This document shows, piece after piece, positions 13,321 through 25,473 of a stretch of 64,000 nucleotides of DNA. The translations under genes were made by a program, and so were the position numbers. This DNA comes from Limnoperna fortunei. Its lineage: Eukaryota; Mollusca; Bivalvia; Mytilida; Modiolidae. The notes beneath the pieces are model-generated. The model worked only from the letters and a program-made list of their open reading frames with translations, made no database searches and was not told the origin of the DNA. Numbering within the stretch: position 1 is the first letter of the stretch; every line of letters begins with the position of its first letter. The stretch is from the NCBI GenBank assembly GCA_944474755.1, contig OX104123.1:65775898-65839897 (forward strand), written 5' to 3'.

Positions 13321-13393
13321 ATTCTTGACCTCTGTGTCTGAAGTCAGACCTATAAGCAACTGACCTAGAGAAGTATTCCCTTATATCTCAACC

Positions 13394-13643
13394 GGGGCCA
13401 CGGTGGCCGAGTGGTTAATTTAGTTCGTCTACTATTGATCACGTGGTCTGTCAACACTGAGGTTGCTGGTTAGAATCTTACCTCTGGTAGGATGCACTCG
13501 ACTCTAATTTTTATTGACAAGGATTGCCAGTTTTTCTACCGAAGGTCGGGGGTTTTCGCCGGGTAATCAGACTTCCTCCCATACTAAGATAAAGCTGAAA
13601 AATTCCTGAAAGTAGCGATAAACATATTTTAAACAAACAAACA
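13394..13643 (+). mobile_element. S1 SINE, full length
   Basis: Starts GGGGCCACGGTGGCCGAGTGG, giving an intact A-box-like TGGCCGAGTGG. The body follows with CACGTGGTCTGTCAACACTG, a weakened B box, AAGGATTGCCAG, GAAGGTCGGG and an AAACAAACAAACA tail. It sits 75 bp beyond the 51-bp satellite. Confidence 0.85.
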
Positions 13644-13652
13644 TATTGATTG

Positions 13653-14870
13653 CCATATGTCGCATTACTATCCGTACCCTCAATGTGTGTATAATATAAA
13701 TCTATCAAGACAAACAAACGTAGTTACCGTTGCAAAATCTATATTTTAAATATTAATACATTTTGTGAATATTAGTAAAAAATACTTACTTGACGAAAAG
13801 AAACACTTCACAGCCTGCATTTTAGTGCCTGTGGTATTCCTCGAGGAGTTCCGAGCACTCTGGGTTGATGATATATGAAGAAATTCGAAACACATTTTTT
13901 TAACATTAAAAACTCTTAACAAATTCATAGAAGTGGTATTAAAATACGAGACATTATGCAATGTGCCTCGGGATATCCATTTAATCGATATGTATTGTTA
14001 AAACTGATTTTCGTCCATTTTTACGTTGTAAACAACAGTACAATAATGGTCTTTGTATTAAATTAAACGATCTTCTTTTTTCAATCAGTGAAATAGATTA
14101 TTAATCAATTTCACAGAGACGCCGAAAATCGGATTAGCAGACTTCCTGTTAAACAGAACATGTAATTAATTTTTGATTCCAAATATTCACGTATTTGATG
14201 TTGATTCAGAAGTTGTTAGAAACTATTTTACGATATTTTGGAATAAACTGACATAAACTCACACCAGAGTTCTATAAGTAAAGGGTTATTTAATTTGGGA
14301 GGTACTTCCTATGTCATATTTCCTGGCAAATTAAGATAATGGCGCAATCACCAGTAACCGTGTTTTTTCAAGAAACATACAATGTCCAAGAAAAACTCAA
14401 ATAAACAATCATTGTAATCCTTGTTATTTTTCACTGCGTATTATTTATAACAGAAATTAAATTGCAAACTTAAAATGGTGCGCATTCAAATCAGTGTCCA
14501 GAATTGTATTCCGATAAATTATTACACATTTAGATATGCGTGTAAAATCTAAATTCAACACAATAGTTTAAGATAAAACTGTTGTTAATGACAGTAAAAC
14601 AGTTGTCACGGTTGATTAATTCAGCCCTGAAGCTATTTATAACTTTCAAAACACATTATAGAAATGTTGTTATAAGGCTTTAAAATGTCAATAAAGTTAT
14701 AATTCAGTTGTGGGATTCCATTCAGACATTACATACATAAGTATCTTTGTTCTCATTAAAACATGTACATATTAAGAGCGACATTGATTATGTTTATTTG
14801 TTGATCAATGTTTACGTCAGTTGGACATGCTGTATACTGAACGTGTAATTGTTTCGCAGTTGTTAAGTAT
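13653..14870. other. AT-rich spacer, no gene seen
   Basis: No recognisable gene or repeat. Open frames stay below 72 codons. Confidence 0.45.
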
Positions 14871-14871
14871 A

Positions 14872-14960
14872 TGTAAGAATATGATAATCCCTGTCTTCAT
14901 GATTATGTACGAGCGGTAGCGAGTACTAATCATGAAGACAGGGATTATCATATTCTTACA
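14872..14960. mobile_element. perfect 34-bp foldback hairpin
   Basis: The arms at 14872-14905 and 14927-14960 are perfect reverse complements over 34 bp, starting TGTAAGAATATGATAATCCC. The 21-nt spacer contains GAGCGGTAGCGAG. It is probably a foldback or MITE relic; the perfect arms suggest recent origin or gene conversion. Confidence 0.85.
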
Positions 14961-15099
14961 AACTTAGACCATTGTAAAGTGGTCAAGAGATATTTAATTG
15001 CATGATTACAATTTATTAATCTGACTGGTATATATAAGGATCAGAATGTGTTAATAGTTTGATGACACCGTATTAGCCTTTTTCCGAAAAAGTCTAGAT

Positions 15100-15865
15100 A
15101 GCAGAATGAAGGAACTAACCATTCAGGGTATTGGAACAGATACCAAACATGCAAACCCCGTTCTTTCACCTGATGAAGCACAGTTGTGGGATTCTGGTGT
15201 TTTTAATACAGAGACTGCTTCTGGAATAAGTAATATTGTGTTTTTCTATAACTGCAAATTGTTCGGGTTCAGAGGTATGGATAACGGCACAAAGCTCTTG
15301 ATACATCACAGTTTTCTATATCAACCGACTCGTGTGGTGCTAAATTTCAATTATACTGGACGATTATGTAAAAACATATGGTCTTTATAACCGAAGTGTT
15401 GATGTTAAGAGAATTTCTCAAAAAAGTGATCCAACAAACCCAAGATGTATAGTTAAAATTTATGATAAATATTTATCGCTTATTCCGAGACAAGGGCGGT
15501 TTTATAGGAAACCGCTTCCACAGTGCTCTTTTGGTGGACGGCCTAGATTTAGTAAGTCCATCTGCATAAATATGTCTAAAATGAAAGAGCTTTTTCAAAA
15601 TTCAGGCATTGATGTTAACAATGAAGTGATAACAAACCATTAACTTGTGCCACAACTCTTTTCAATGCTGGGTATGATGACCTTGTAATCAAATCAAGAC
15701 GTGGACATTGTTCAAACGCTGTGGATTTTTACAAACGCCCTCTTGAGTCTATGTCTGAAAATGCGCAATACGCTTCAACCACCGAAACCACAAGATTATG
15801 ACAAAAGACCACAATTAAGTACAAAGGAAAACACTAAATCAACTGTAAACACTGTCAAGTAAGAG
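15100..15865 (+). pseudogene. DUF3504 / Crypton-type recombinase-like pseudogene
   Basis: Reading across frames gives the conserved order of the domain shared by ZMYM2-, QRICH1- and KCTD1-like proteins and Crypton-derived tyrosine recombinases. 15106-15390 encodes a start like MKELTIQGIGT, then VFFYNCKLFGFRGMD. A second frame near 15405-15640 encodes DPTNPRCIVKIYDKY, SLIPRQGRFYRKPLP and VITNH. A third frame near 15640-15800 encodes TCATTLFNAGYDDLVIKSR, RGHCSNAVDFYKRP. The expected Ser-Gly-Lys after Asn-His is deleted, and the H-x-x-R pair reads His-Cys-Ser. At least two frameshifts make it dead. Family assignment rests on remembered motifs, so moderately sure. Confidence 0.7.
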
Positions 15866-15899
15866 TCAAATGATGATGATGATGTTCTTACTATTACAT

Positions 15900-16540
15900 T
15901 GCCTAATTCTGTTTCAAAAGTTGTTTTTTTTTAAATGGAAAAAAAGATTTGCTTTAGAGTTATGAAAATAAATAAACTATTTATGTGTACATTTTATATT
16001 TTATTCAAAATGTGTCTTCTTTATTAATTGAGCAATTCCTCACATTTCTTAATACCAAATTATGCCCTGGGCAATTATAGTCTAGTCCCTTACAATTTTA
16101 AACAAAAGTTAATCCTTTATGAAGACCATGAAAATGTCATGGTCTTCACAAATAAGACATACAAAATTAGACGTTTTCATTGGTCGAGAGCACTTTACTA
16201 TGGTCTAAGTGCAGCGTTCATAACAGAACATTTGCCAGTGCTACAATCATATTGACACATTTAGATTTTGGTCATGCCTAGTAAAATTGCATTGACGAGT
16301 TCAAATATGCAAATTGACAAGGATTTTAATTGGTACTTCCAACACATTTGTTGTCCATAAATAGAAATTAAATTGAAAACTATTCATATTATTATTTTCA
16401 ACGTGTATTGTGTAATACGATTATTTAAGATATAGAGCGATTTATTAACACAATATTTGCTAAGATGACTACTTGAGAAATAACAGTGATTTGGTGCAAT
16501 ATATGTAAAAACTTAATATCGACAAGTATGAAATAGCTGG
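15900..16540. other. AT-rich spacer, no gene seen
   Basis: Only a 75-codon open frame at 16028-16255 without recognisable motif. Confidence 0.4.
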
Positions 16541-16544
16541 TCAA

Positions 16545-16614
16545 TCCTTCACGTCCTGAATAATTATACACCTACTTGTGAAGAAATATTGCTCGGTGGA
16601 GTTTTAAATAAATA

Positions 16615-16665
<51 letters not shown>

Positions 16666-16666
16666 T

Positions 16667-16697
<31 letters not shown>
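16545..16697 (+). mobile_element. 5'-truncated LINE/SINE tail with long (AATC)n
   Basis: Starts CACGTCCTGAATAA, continues AAATATTGCTCGGTGGAGTT and ends in about 90 bp of AATC repeats with a short AAAT lead. It matches the LINE 3' terminus at 50026-50095 in complement, including the repeat-unit tail. Confidence 0.75.
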
Positions 16698-16825
16698 GTT
16701 TCGTTTAAGTAACAATCAACCTATCACTAAGTAATAAATGCGATTAAGCGATTTTACTAGTACCAGTGTTTTGTAATACGCTTGCGTTTAAAATATGACA
16801 TGTTTTAAAGAAATCGAAAGCATCA

Positions 16826-16878
16826 CATTATGTATGACCCAAACTGATAACATTATCCAGACCGATCAGTCTTGTTAT
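16826..16878 (+). repeat. isolated 77-bp unit, left half of a split copy
   Basis: Contains ATGACCCAAACTGATAACAT, TATCCAGACCGATCAGTCTTG, the same phrases as the array at 18922-19725. The rest of the unit resumes at 18922, so the 2-kb inverted-repeat complex interrupts it. Confidence 0.75.
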
Positions 16879-18921
16879 TACCGTCTCCCATGGGAGACGG
16901 TATACATAGTCAAATTACGATCAGTCTTCGGAGTAAATGACTCTCTGTTACTTGATTGGGTGGTTTACTAAATCTATAAATATTTTTGTCATTTCATTGG
17001 TTTACGTCAGGATTGCACTAGTATGAGTACTGAAATTTCGAAATATTCTTAGGTTGAATCGGGGTTGTAATCAGTATTTTAGTGCAGTAATGTTACGTTC
17101 CACATATTGACTTCTATAAAGACGTTGACTTTGCCCCGACAGTTAGTTGGATTTTCCCATTTGTGTGGTTGTTCTGGATCTTGCAGTAGTTTACGAAGAT
17201 GTTCGATGAAAATAATTATAAATTATCACCATGCGGCCTAATCATAAAGTGGATCACAGCATTTCCAGTACTTTGATCGAATCACGTGATATTCAGTCGC
17301 CATATTGATTATATGTATATTATCGGACATTGTATGGCATAAAGAAAAAAGTGATACAAGTTTAGCTTTTCTAAAAAGCTAACCGTCTCTTAGCTGCATT
17401 ACAAATTTTAAGGATTTATTAAAGTATCTGCTTTTTTGTAATTTATATGTAGGATAGGTAAACAATGTACATGTACCTTTTAAGGACATTGTTTACGCGA
17501 AACTATTATCCAGTGGTGCTTGAGAGATTTAAATGCCTGTCGTCACTTCACACGTGCTTTTTAAAAAATAATTAGGCAAAAGTTGACTCCCTAAACAAAT
17601 GTTTAAAATGAGCGGTAAAAATATGTTTTGTTAAATTTGCATCAAGATCATAACGAAAAGAAAGATACAGAAACATATAATTTTTTCATACCCCAAACAG
17701 CTTTAAAAAGTAGGGAGATTTCGGTACAATGTTTACCTTTTAATTGTTCACTGACCAATCGTTGAACGAAATAGAAGTCAACATGTGGAACGTAACATTA
17801 CTACATTAAAATATTGATTAACGAAAATAAAGATATAGAACATATAATTTTTTCCAAAACAGCTTTATAAAGTAGGGAGATTTTGGTACAGTGTTTACCT
17901 TATAATTGTTCCCTGACCAATGCATTGAATGAAATAGAAGTCAATATGTGGAACGTAACATTACTACACTAAAATACTGATTACAACCCCGATTCAGCCT
18001 AAGAATATATCGAAATTTCAGTACACATACTAGTGCAATCCTGACGTAAACCAATGAAATGACAAAAATATTTATAGAATAAGTAAACCACCCAATCAAG
18101 TAACAGAGAGTCATTTACTCCGAAGACTGATCGTCATTTGACTATGTATACCGTCTCCTGGGAGACTGTAATAAATTTGTCATACATTAATATTTTTTCA
18201 TAAAACTTTTTGAATAGCGTTTCTATTACGTTAAACATACAGTTTTGAACAAAAAAAATTTACTTTAATGCGTTTTTCGGTCATTTTTTTTTGTTTTCGG
18301 TTATTCCTCTTGTTTTCTGTTATTAGAGCTACCGCTTCTATTTCATTTAATGCATTGGTCAGTGAACAAGTATAAGGTAATTATTGTACCAAAATCTCCT
18401 TACTTTATAAAGCTGTTTTTGAAAAAAATATGTTCTATATCTTTACTTTCGTTAATCAGCATTTTAGTGTAGTAATGTTATGTTCCACATATTGACTTCT
18501 ATTTCATTCAATGCATTGGTCAGTGAACAATTAAAAGGTAAACATTGTACCAAAATCTCCCTACTTTTTAAAGCTGTTTGGGTTGGAAAAAAATTATATG
18601 TTCTGTATCTTTATTTTCGTTCTGATATTGATGCAAATTTAACAAAACATATTTTTACCGCTAATTTTGAACATTTGTTGTTTAGGGAGTCAACATTTGT
18701 TTAATTATTTTTTAAAAAGCACCTGTGAAGTGACGACAAGCATTTAAATCTCTCAAGCACCATTGGGTAATAGGTTAGCGTAAAAAATGTCCTTACAAGA
18801 TACATGTACATTGTTTACCTATCTTACATATAAATTACAAAAAACCCAGATACTTTAATAAATCCATAAAATTTGTAATGCAGCTATGAGACGGTTAGCT
18901 TTTTAGAAAAGCTAAACTTGT
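16879..18921. mobile_element. 2-kb complex of interlocked inverted repeats
   Basis: It opens with a perfect 24-bp palindrome (TACCGTCTCCCA/TGGGAGACGGTA, 16879-16902). Arm A (16879 to about 17125) is inverted at about 17930-18172. Arm B (about 17356-17810) is inverted at about 18465-18921, ending in AAGCTAAACTTG. The order is A, B, A', B', so the pairs interlock. A further partial B copy lies at about 17820-17935 and its inverse at about 18320-18480. No open frame has transposase character (74 codons at most). The whole is bracketed by one split 77-bp unit, so it behaves as one inserted block. Confidence 0.8.
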
Positions 18922-19725
18922 AATTATTAGGTTTTAGTTGCGTAGTAGGTCATGTGACCCAAACTGATCACATTATTCAGACCGACCAGGCTTGTTACAA
19001 TTATTAGGTTTTAGTTGCGTAGTAGGTCATGTGACCCAAACTGATCACATTATCCAGACCGACCAGGCTTTTTACAATTATTAGGTTTTAGTTGCGTAGT
19101 AGGTCATGTGACCCAAACTGATCACATTATTAGGTTTTAGTTGCGTAGTAGGTCATGTGACCCAAACTGATCACATTATCCAGACCGACCAGGCTTTTTA
19201 CAATTATTAGGTTTTAGTTGCGTAGTAGGTCATGTGACCCAAACTGATCACATTATCCAGACCGACCAGGCTTTTTACAATTATTAGGTTTTAGTTGCGT
19301 AGTAGGTCATGTGACCCAAACTGATCACATCCAGACCGACCAGGCTTGTTACAATTATTAGGTTTTAGTTGCGTAGTAGGTCATGTGACCCAAACTGATC
19401 ACATTATCCAGACCGATCAGGCTTGTTACAATTATTAGGTTTTAGTTGCGTAGGTCATGTGACCCAAACTGATCACATTATCCAGACCGATCAGGCTTGT
19501 TACAATTATTAGGTTTTAGTTGCGTAGTAGGTCATGTGACCCAAACTGATCACATTATTCAGACCGATCAGGCTTGTTACAATTATTAGGTTTTAGTTGC
19601 GTAGGTCATGTGACCCAAACTGATCACATTATCCAGACCGATCAGGCTTGTTACAATTATTAGGTTTTAGTTGCGTAGTAGGTCATGTGACCCAAACTGA
19701 TCACATTATCCAGACCGATGGAGAA
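18922..19725 (+). repeat. ~77-bp tandem array, 11 copies
   Basis: The phrase GTTTTAGTTGCGTAG begins units at about 18931, 19009, 19084, 19133, 19208, 19285, 19360, 19439, 19509, 19587 and 19664. Units carry TCATGTGACCCAAACTGATC and CAGACCGACCAGGC. Units near 19133 and 19330 have internal deletions, and two lack AGT after TTGCGT. A remnant appears at 19797-19830. Confidence 0.92.
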
Positions 19726-19869
19726 GACACGTCTAAGTTCTGGTAACGTGCGTCTAATCCCAAACGTTTTACTTCAACTATAAAATATGTTTAAACTATC
19801 CAGACCGATCAGACAATTATTAGGTTTTTGTTTTGGTTCAATCAGATCTACCACTGAGATACATAAAAA

Positions 19870-20185
19870 GTAAAAGGCTTAATTCGCCACCCATACCCAA
19901 TAATCCTTACCTTTCCAGCGGCAGTCTAAATTTTGGTCCACCCATACCTAATAATCCTTACCTTTCCAGCGGCAGTCTAAATTTTGGTCCACCCATACCT
20001 AATAATCCTTACCTTTCCAGCGGCAGTCTAAATTTTGGTCCACCCATACCTAATAATCCTTACCTTTCAAGCGGCAGTCTAAATTTTGGTCCACCCATAC
20101 CTAATAATCCTTACCTTTCAAGCGGCAGTCTAAATTTTGGTCCACCCATACCTAATAATCCTTACCTTTCCAACCAATATGTCAA
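19870..20185 (+). repeat. 51-bp array, 6 copies, derived from S2 retroposon
   Basis: The unit starts CCACCCATACCTAATAATCC and continues TTACCTTTCCAGCGGCAGTC with TAAATTTTGGT. It lies in an open frame of 156 codons (19833-20303) encoding repeats of PPIPNNPYLSSGSLNFG. The same stretch occurs once in the S2 retroposons at 26450, 41715 and 60145, after a GGCTAAATT lead that here reads GGCTTAATT. I therefore read it as an amplified SINE segment and do not call a gene. Unit differences (CCC/CCT and TCC/TCA) are silent in the open frame, a weak counter-argument. Confidence 0.85.
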
Positions 20186-20303
20186 TATGGTAAAGGGTAG
20201 TAGCAAAGTTTGTACTGATTATTTGAGATTTCAAGTTTTAAATAATTTGGCCATGAACTATAGTCTAGAAGCCAGGGGGGACACTTCAATCAATGTCTAC
20301 TAG

Positions 20304-23078
20304 TGCAATATTGCATATGCATGTGCACATATACAGTTCACCCTTTTTTTCACGTGATGTTCGACATGACCTGACATAAAAAGAAGACAGAAAGTTTTAA
20401 TGTTAAAGGGGAAGAAATATAGAATTTTACAGTGGTGTGAGTGGATGATCGAGATTGGAGGAATCCTATAAGACTTAAAGTATTATGTAAGATCCTGTTT
20501 CTCTAATTTAAAATGTTGTACAATTGAGAAATGAAATAAAAAAATCTCCCATCTAAATTTTATGATCACGCGGTATTTCGTTTATGACGTCATTATTTTT
20601 GTTTATAACGCTATTTTGTTTAACCAATCAGTAGATGAGGAGCTAATATTCTCTTATGATTGGGCTGTTTTCTCATATTCCCGAACGACTGTGTCGCACC
20701 CTGGACGTATGATATTAAAAAAGTTGTTTAAAAATCGACACATCTGATTGGATGATCGTTCATTGTGTATCACTTTTAACGAATTCTGATTGGCTGTGTT
20801 TGAGTAACTGTGAACATTACGGAGTTAATCTCCCCTGCCAAGTGTTAACGTTAAAAAAAGGAATGCAAGGAAGTATGCGAAAGCGGGTGCCGTTTTAATG
20901 CATGAGAAATAATCCGTACGGAATCATAAGAGAACACGGTTCAATAACTCGCGAGAGTTAAAAATCACTTAATATCAATTCTCAGGCAATAACCAACTCA
21001 CCAGAGCTTGTTATACACTGAAATTACATAACTCAAGCGGTTTAAAAATTACGAAAATATTGGAGAAATTTTGATAGCAGTCATTATCAGCATACATACT
21101 GTTCCAAGCGGGATAACTCTTTTAAATTGAAATTTAATTTGAAGGTGAGACAGAAACAGTTCTGTGTACAACTCAATTCAATTCAACAAAATGCGAAAAC
21201 ACGTTATACCATCATTTTTCATTTTTGTTTTATCTAAATGTAAAATATATTATTATCTTATTTAATAAGTAACTGCAGTAAGCAACACTATATATACCAA
21301 TCCTACTTATGATTATCTATTTTTAATAACAGTGGCCATCATAGCTAGATGATAAGGCGATTAGAATAGAGTCCTGTCATACATATTGTTTTAAGTGTGG
21401 ACTTAAATTTAAGTTACACTTTAAGAGTTTTTTTACCAAAATTTAAAACACAACACATCTTAAATACCGAACTTATTTGAAATTCTAATTTTCAACTCAT
21501 CGACTGAATATCTGTGAGAGCTAGGATTTTCCGTCCCCCAGTTACCTTTTCACTTTTAATCTTCTCCCGCAAATCTATGTTCAACCAAACTTGATATAAA
21601 TGAGCATTACTGACATTATAACCTCTATCCCCTCCTTCCAACGTGAGCCAAGTCTCTTTCGAACTCTGCATAAAAGGTCTTTTTATCGGGGAGTGATACT
21701 TTCAAAACAGGTGACCCAATGTAATAAAAGATTTGAATTTGCCTGCTAGATATTTACGCACTTGGACTTTGATTTGAATATAAGGAGTTATTGCCCAAGA
21801 TTTATGATCACCTTATTTATCTCATGTTAGCCGTTCCTTGAGGACCTTCATGTCTCTGATTAATGCTAAGAATAAGCGACTTCGCAATTTCTTAATGCGC
21901 ATGTCAATAATTTTTAAAAGGGGAATAACCCGCTAAGGTTAAAAGGTCAAGGCAGATAAACAATAACGGTCGGGACGCAGATCGAGTGAAAAGAGTAAAA
22001 GCGACAAAATCAGTATAAACGCTTTACGTGTGGTGTTTCTATTCATCTCTTGACTATATGTCTGATGCTTATATAAACCACCACGATCCGTTTTAAATTG
22101 AATTTCGGCAAAATTGTTTTAGAATCGGATACTAACCGTTTCTAACTAAAAGTATTTAGAAATTATGCGTAACACACCTGCCGTTATCCTATGGTAAAGA
22201 GAAATTTTTACATATTTGGCATTGTTTTAAACTGAAATCACGGGACAAAGAAGTAGGTGTGATAAACACTGTCAATTTAGTTGTTCGTGTTTTGCCCAAA
22301 AGTTTTTATACAAGCAGAATTAAAATAGTCTATTATTAAGAGCCACCTTTTTTACTGAGAAAAAGTTTTTCATATACTAGTAAATGCAAGCAATCAGTGG
22401 GATAATCACTGTAGAATTGTAGCCAAGGGTCCAAATATTATGGTACTTCTCTCCTGTTGCTTTTTATACAATATAATGTTAATGGTCAATGCAGTAATTT
22501 TGTTATGCCAGGCTGCTTCTGCCTCTTAGTGCAGTGTTCATAACTTTCGCAAAAGTGGTCTTGCAATTTTTCTGCTGTGGTCTGGTTGTTATATTTTTGG
22601 AATTATTCAATGTGTCCATTTTATTTGAAGAAATTTGTCAATGATGGCATAATACCTGTACATGTCAAAAGTTGCCCCAAAGCCTCAACCATCACAATTT
22701 CAACATACTGCCTTGTGTTTTCTCAGCTGTCTTGGTTGGCAGGGGCTTATCCAGAAGGTTTAGTGATATGCAGACAGTGGTGTGAAAATGTTTAAGAAAA
22801 TATATTTTTTTTTATTAAAAAATCTTTAAAAATCATCTTTTCTTCATTTTAGGGTAAGCATCTATTTGACACCTTCTTAAACCATTCTATAATTGCTGGC
22901 TTTTACAGCTGATGTGAAAAATGTGACTTTTTTTTTACGGAATGACAGCCGAACATACAGAGAGGTAAAGCAGTATACCCCTTATTCTTTGGAGTAGGGA
23001 ATAGATTTTATTTAAATCATTAAATATTAAAGTCAAAAAAATTACTACACAAACGAAATGTAGCAAATATGCTCTCTC
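20304..23078. other. 2.8-kb spacer, no gene seen
   Basis: AT-rich, with several CCAAT/ATTGG-type words at 20620-20800 but no recognisable exon, transposon or RNA gene. Open frames at 20562-20747 and 22577-22795 have no identifiable motif. Confidence 0.4.
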
Positions 23079-23080
23079 TT

Positions 23081-23351
23081 TTTGTTTGTTTGTTTGTTTG
23101 AATGGTGTTTTAACGCCACTTTCAGCAATTTTTCAGCTATTTCATGGCGTCCAGTTTTTATTGGGGGAGGAAGCCGGAGTACCCGGAGAGAACCCCCGAC
23201 CTGCGGTAGGAAAACTGGCAATCCTTGTCAAGTAAGATTGGAGTCGAGTACACCCTGCCTGCAGTGAGAATCGAACCCGCAATCTCAGTGTTGACAGACC
23301 ACGTGATCAATAGTAGACGAACTACCTTGACCACTCGGCCACCGAGGCCCC
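23081..23351 (-). mobile_element. S1 SINE, full length, well preserved
   Basis: From right to left it has the head GGCCTCGGTGGCCGAGTGG with an A box TGGCCGAGTGG, a B box GGTTCGATTCT, CTGCAGGCAGGGTGTACTCG, GACGCCATGA and a (CAAA)n tail at 23081-23100. It is one of the two best copies in the window. A SINE is transcribed by RNA polymerase III and mobilised by a LINE reverse transcriptase. Confidence 0.92.
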
Positions 23352-23640
23352 CTCTCTTTTTGATACTGAGACAAGTTTAATGGTCTTGTCAAATGAATCT
23401 TAGAAAAATTGAAGCGTTGAAATTGGGTTGATGTATGCTTACCATGTGTAACATAACAGCAAAGTTTTATCCGTGTTAAATGAGGGTATTGTCAATTTAT
23501 GAGGAAAACGTCCCATAACATAACTCATATTAATCTACTTAACATTCCTGCGCAGTTTCATTTGACATCCAATTCAGGATGAGTTGCAGATTCTTCAAGT
23601 GTAGGACGAACGGAAATGTACACGTATACTTCAATTTCAA

Positions 23641-23890
23641 CTAGGGCCATCTAATATTGATCACTTGGTCTGTCAACACTGTGGTTAGATGTTTGTGTCT
23701 CACTGTGGACAGGGTGTTCTCGATTCACATCTTAATTGACAAGATTGCAGTTTTTCTACCGAAGGTGGGCGTTTCTCACTTTGTACATGGAATGTACACT
23801 AATAAAAATTGGACGCCATGATATATCTGAAAATTTCACAGAAAGCCACATAAAACATCATTCAAACAAACAAACAAACAATCAATCAAG
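23641..23890 (+). mobile_element. S1 SINE, diverged
   Basis: The partial head TGATCACTTGGTCTGTCAAC, then TTAATTGACAAGATTGCAG, GAAGGTGGGCG, TTGGACGCCATGATATATC and a CAAACAAACAAACAA tail. Confidence 0.8.
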
Positions 23891-24729
23891 TTAAATCTTT
23901 ATTGATAGGGGTATAAATGTAGATTATCACACATTCTTTAAAAAATGAATCAATATATATAAATAATAAGTATGTAAAATATTTTAGACACATACATACA
24001 GTACTCAAAGGAGAAATAAAATCTAACAGGCAGATTAAAGGAACATACTGAAATAAAACACTGTCCTGCATAGTAACAAGAAATTAAGCTCCATTCATTT
24101 GGAAATTAAAACTAGTTACGGTAAGAAATTAAATAGTTAACATGATGTTTGAAATGAACATTTTCACGATTGATATTTAACAAATGAAAAGAAATGGAAA
24201 AATATGTCGGAGACAATAGCCTTACCAAAAAATAACAGTTAAAAACAAATGAAATATCAAATTTAATCAAGCTCATATAAGCTGTGATTCATATGTTAAA
24301 ACAACACAAATATTTCAAACATTTTTTTATTCACGAAATAAATTAGTTGTTAAGGTTTAAATTATAAAAAGTAATCTGATAAAAAAGCTATAGTTCAGTT
24401 CTTGGAATAATAGCTCTCTAGTCTCACTGATGGAAATTAACATTCAACATAGACTCTACTTATTGAAATATATTCCAGAAATATATTTCAGAATTCAGTA
24501 TTCATAAATCTGTGAACATAACGAATATATTTCATATCTTACATGTATCTTTTTTCCCCAAAACATATTTGCTCGCAGTTTAATTTAAAACATCAGTAAC
24601 ATCAAGTTATAAAATATATATCCTCATACAGTTCTGCACCCATCTAAAACCTTTGGATATTTGTGACATTGGTTAAAATAAAGATACTGTGTCTCATACA
24701 CATATAGTCAATACAAATTCAGTTACATT
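23891..24729. other. AT-rich spacer, no gene seen
   Basis: About 75 percent AT by eye, with no supported feature. Confidence 0.4.
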
Positions 24730-24734
24730 GTATC

Positions 24735-25019
24735 CAGTGGCGGATCTAGGGGGCGTAGGAAAGGAAAGGAAAAAAATAGAACAGGGAGGGTAACAACCAG
24801 CGCCAAAGGCAAAAATGTAATCCCCGCTCGTCCTCGCCATAAATTAATGCATTAACGGTACTAATTCGTTTATTATGATATCTCTGTTTTATATACTGTA
24901 CCAAATAAAGGTTACTGAACACTATAAAAACCTTGTTCGTGGCCTTCCTTTTCCGATATCCCCTTTTTACGACCCCCCCCCCCTTTCGAAAATCCTATAT
25001 CCGCCCCTGGTATCTGTCT
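24735..25019. mobile_element. 285-bp MITE with CAG(T/G)GGCGGAT termini
   Basis: The left end is CAGTGGCGGATCTAGG and the right end, in complement, is CAGGGGCGGATATAGG. The direct repeat GTATC flanks it (24730-24734, 25020-25024), giving a 5-bp target duplication. Inside is a purine-rich left part and a 12-14 C run on the right. No coding capacity. Confidence 0.75.
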
Positions 25020-25330
25020 TCTACAGCTTAAGCACAGCACATTAAATCCCGAAGTACATATAGTCAGGCCTTCGGCTTTATAACCACTTACTTCATTGTC
25101 TTCATGTTTCCTACAAGTAACAGAACAAATGTTTTGTTTATCAAACAACAAAATATGAATGTATCTTGTCAGATGTTTAGTAAAAGATTCAGAATCAAAA
25201 TCTTCTATAGGGATGATGACAGTGGTACAGTATTCATCATATATACATGTACTTATAATGAGAAACAATTTAAATATGTCCATCAAAATTTGTGCAGCTT
25301 TAGGAAATATTAAAGGTTCATGTTTCACTT

Positions 25331-25473
25331 GTGTGCTCGACTTAATTGACAAGGCTTGCCAGTTTTCATATTAAAGGCGAGGGGTTTACTCAGGGTACTA
25401 TGGCTTCCTCCAACAATAAAATATAGCTGAAAAATTGCTGAAAGTGGCGTTAAAACAACATTCAAACAAAAAA
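25331..25473 (+). mobile_element. S1 SINE 3' half
   Basis: TGCTCGACTTAATTGACAAG, GCTTGCCAGTTTTC, GGCTTCCTCCAACAATAAAA, ATATAGCTGAAAAATTGCTG, AAAGTGGCGTTAAAAC and an A-rich tail. The head is absent. Confidence 0.8.

Noticed and set aside
12040..13359. 439-codon minus-strand open frame in the 51-bp satellite
   Set aside because: Its period equals the DNA repeat, other frames and the opposite strand are open too, and units with 4-bp inserts break frame elsewhere in the array.
16605..16697. AATC microsatellite as an independent repeat
   Set aside because: It is the tail of a truncated LINE/SINE insertion, as shown by the adjoining 3' terminus.
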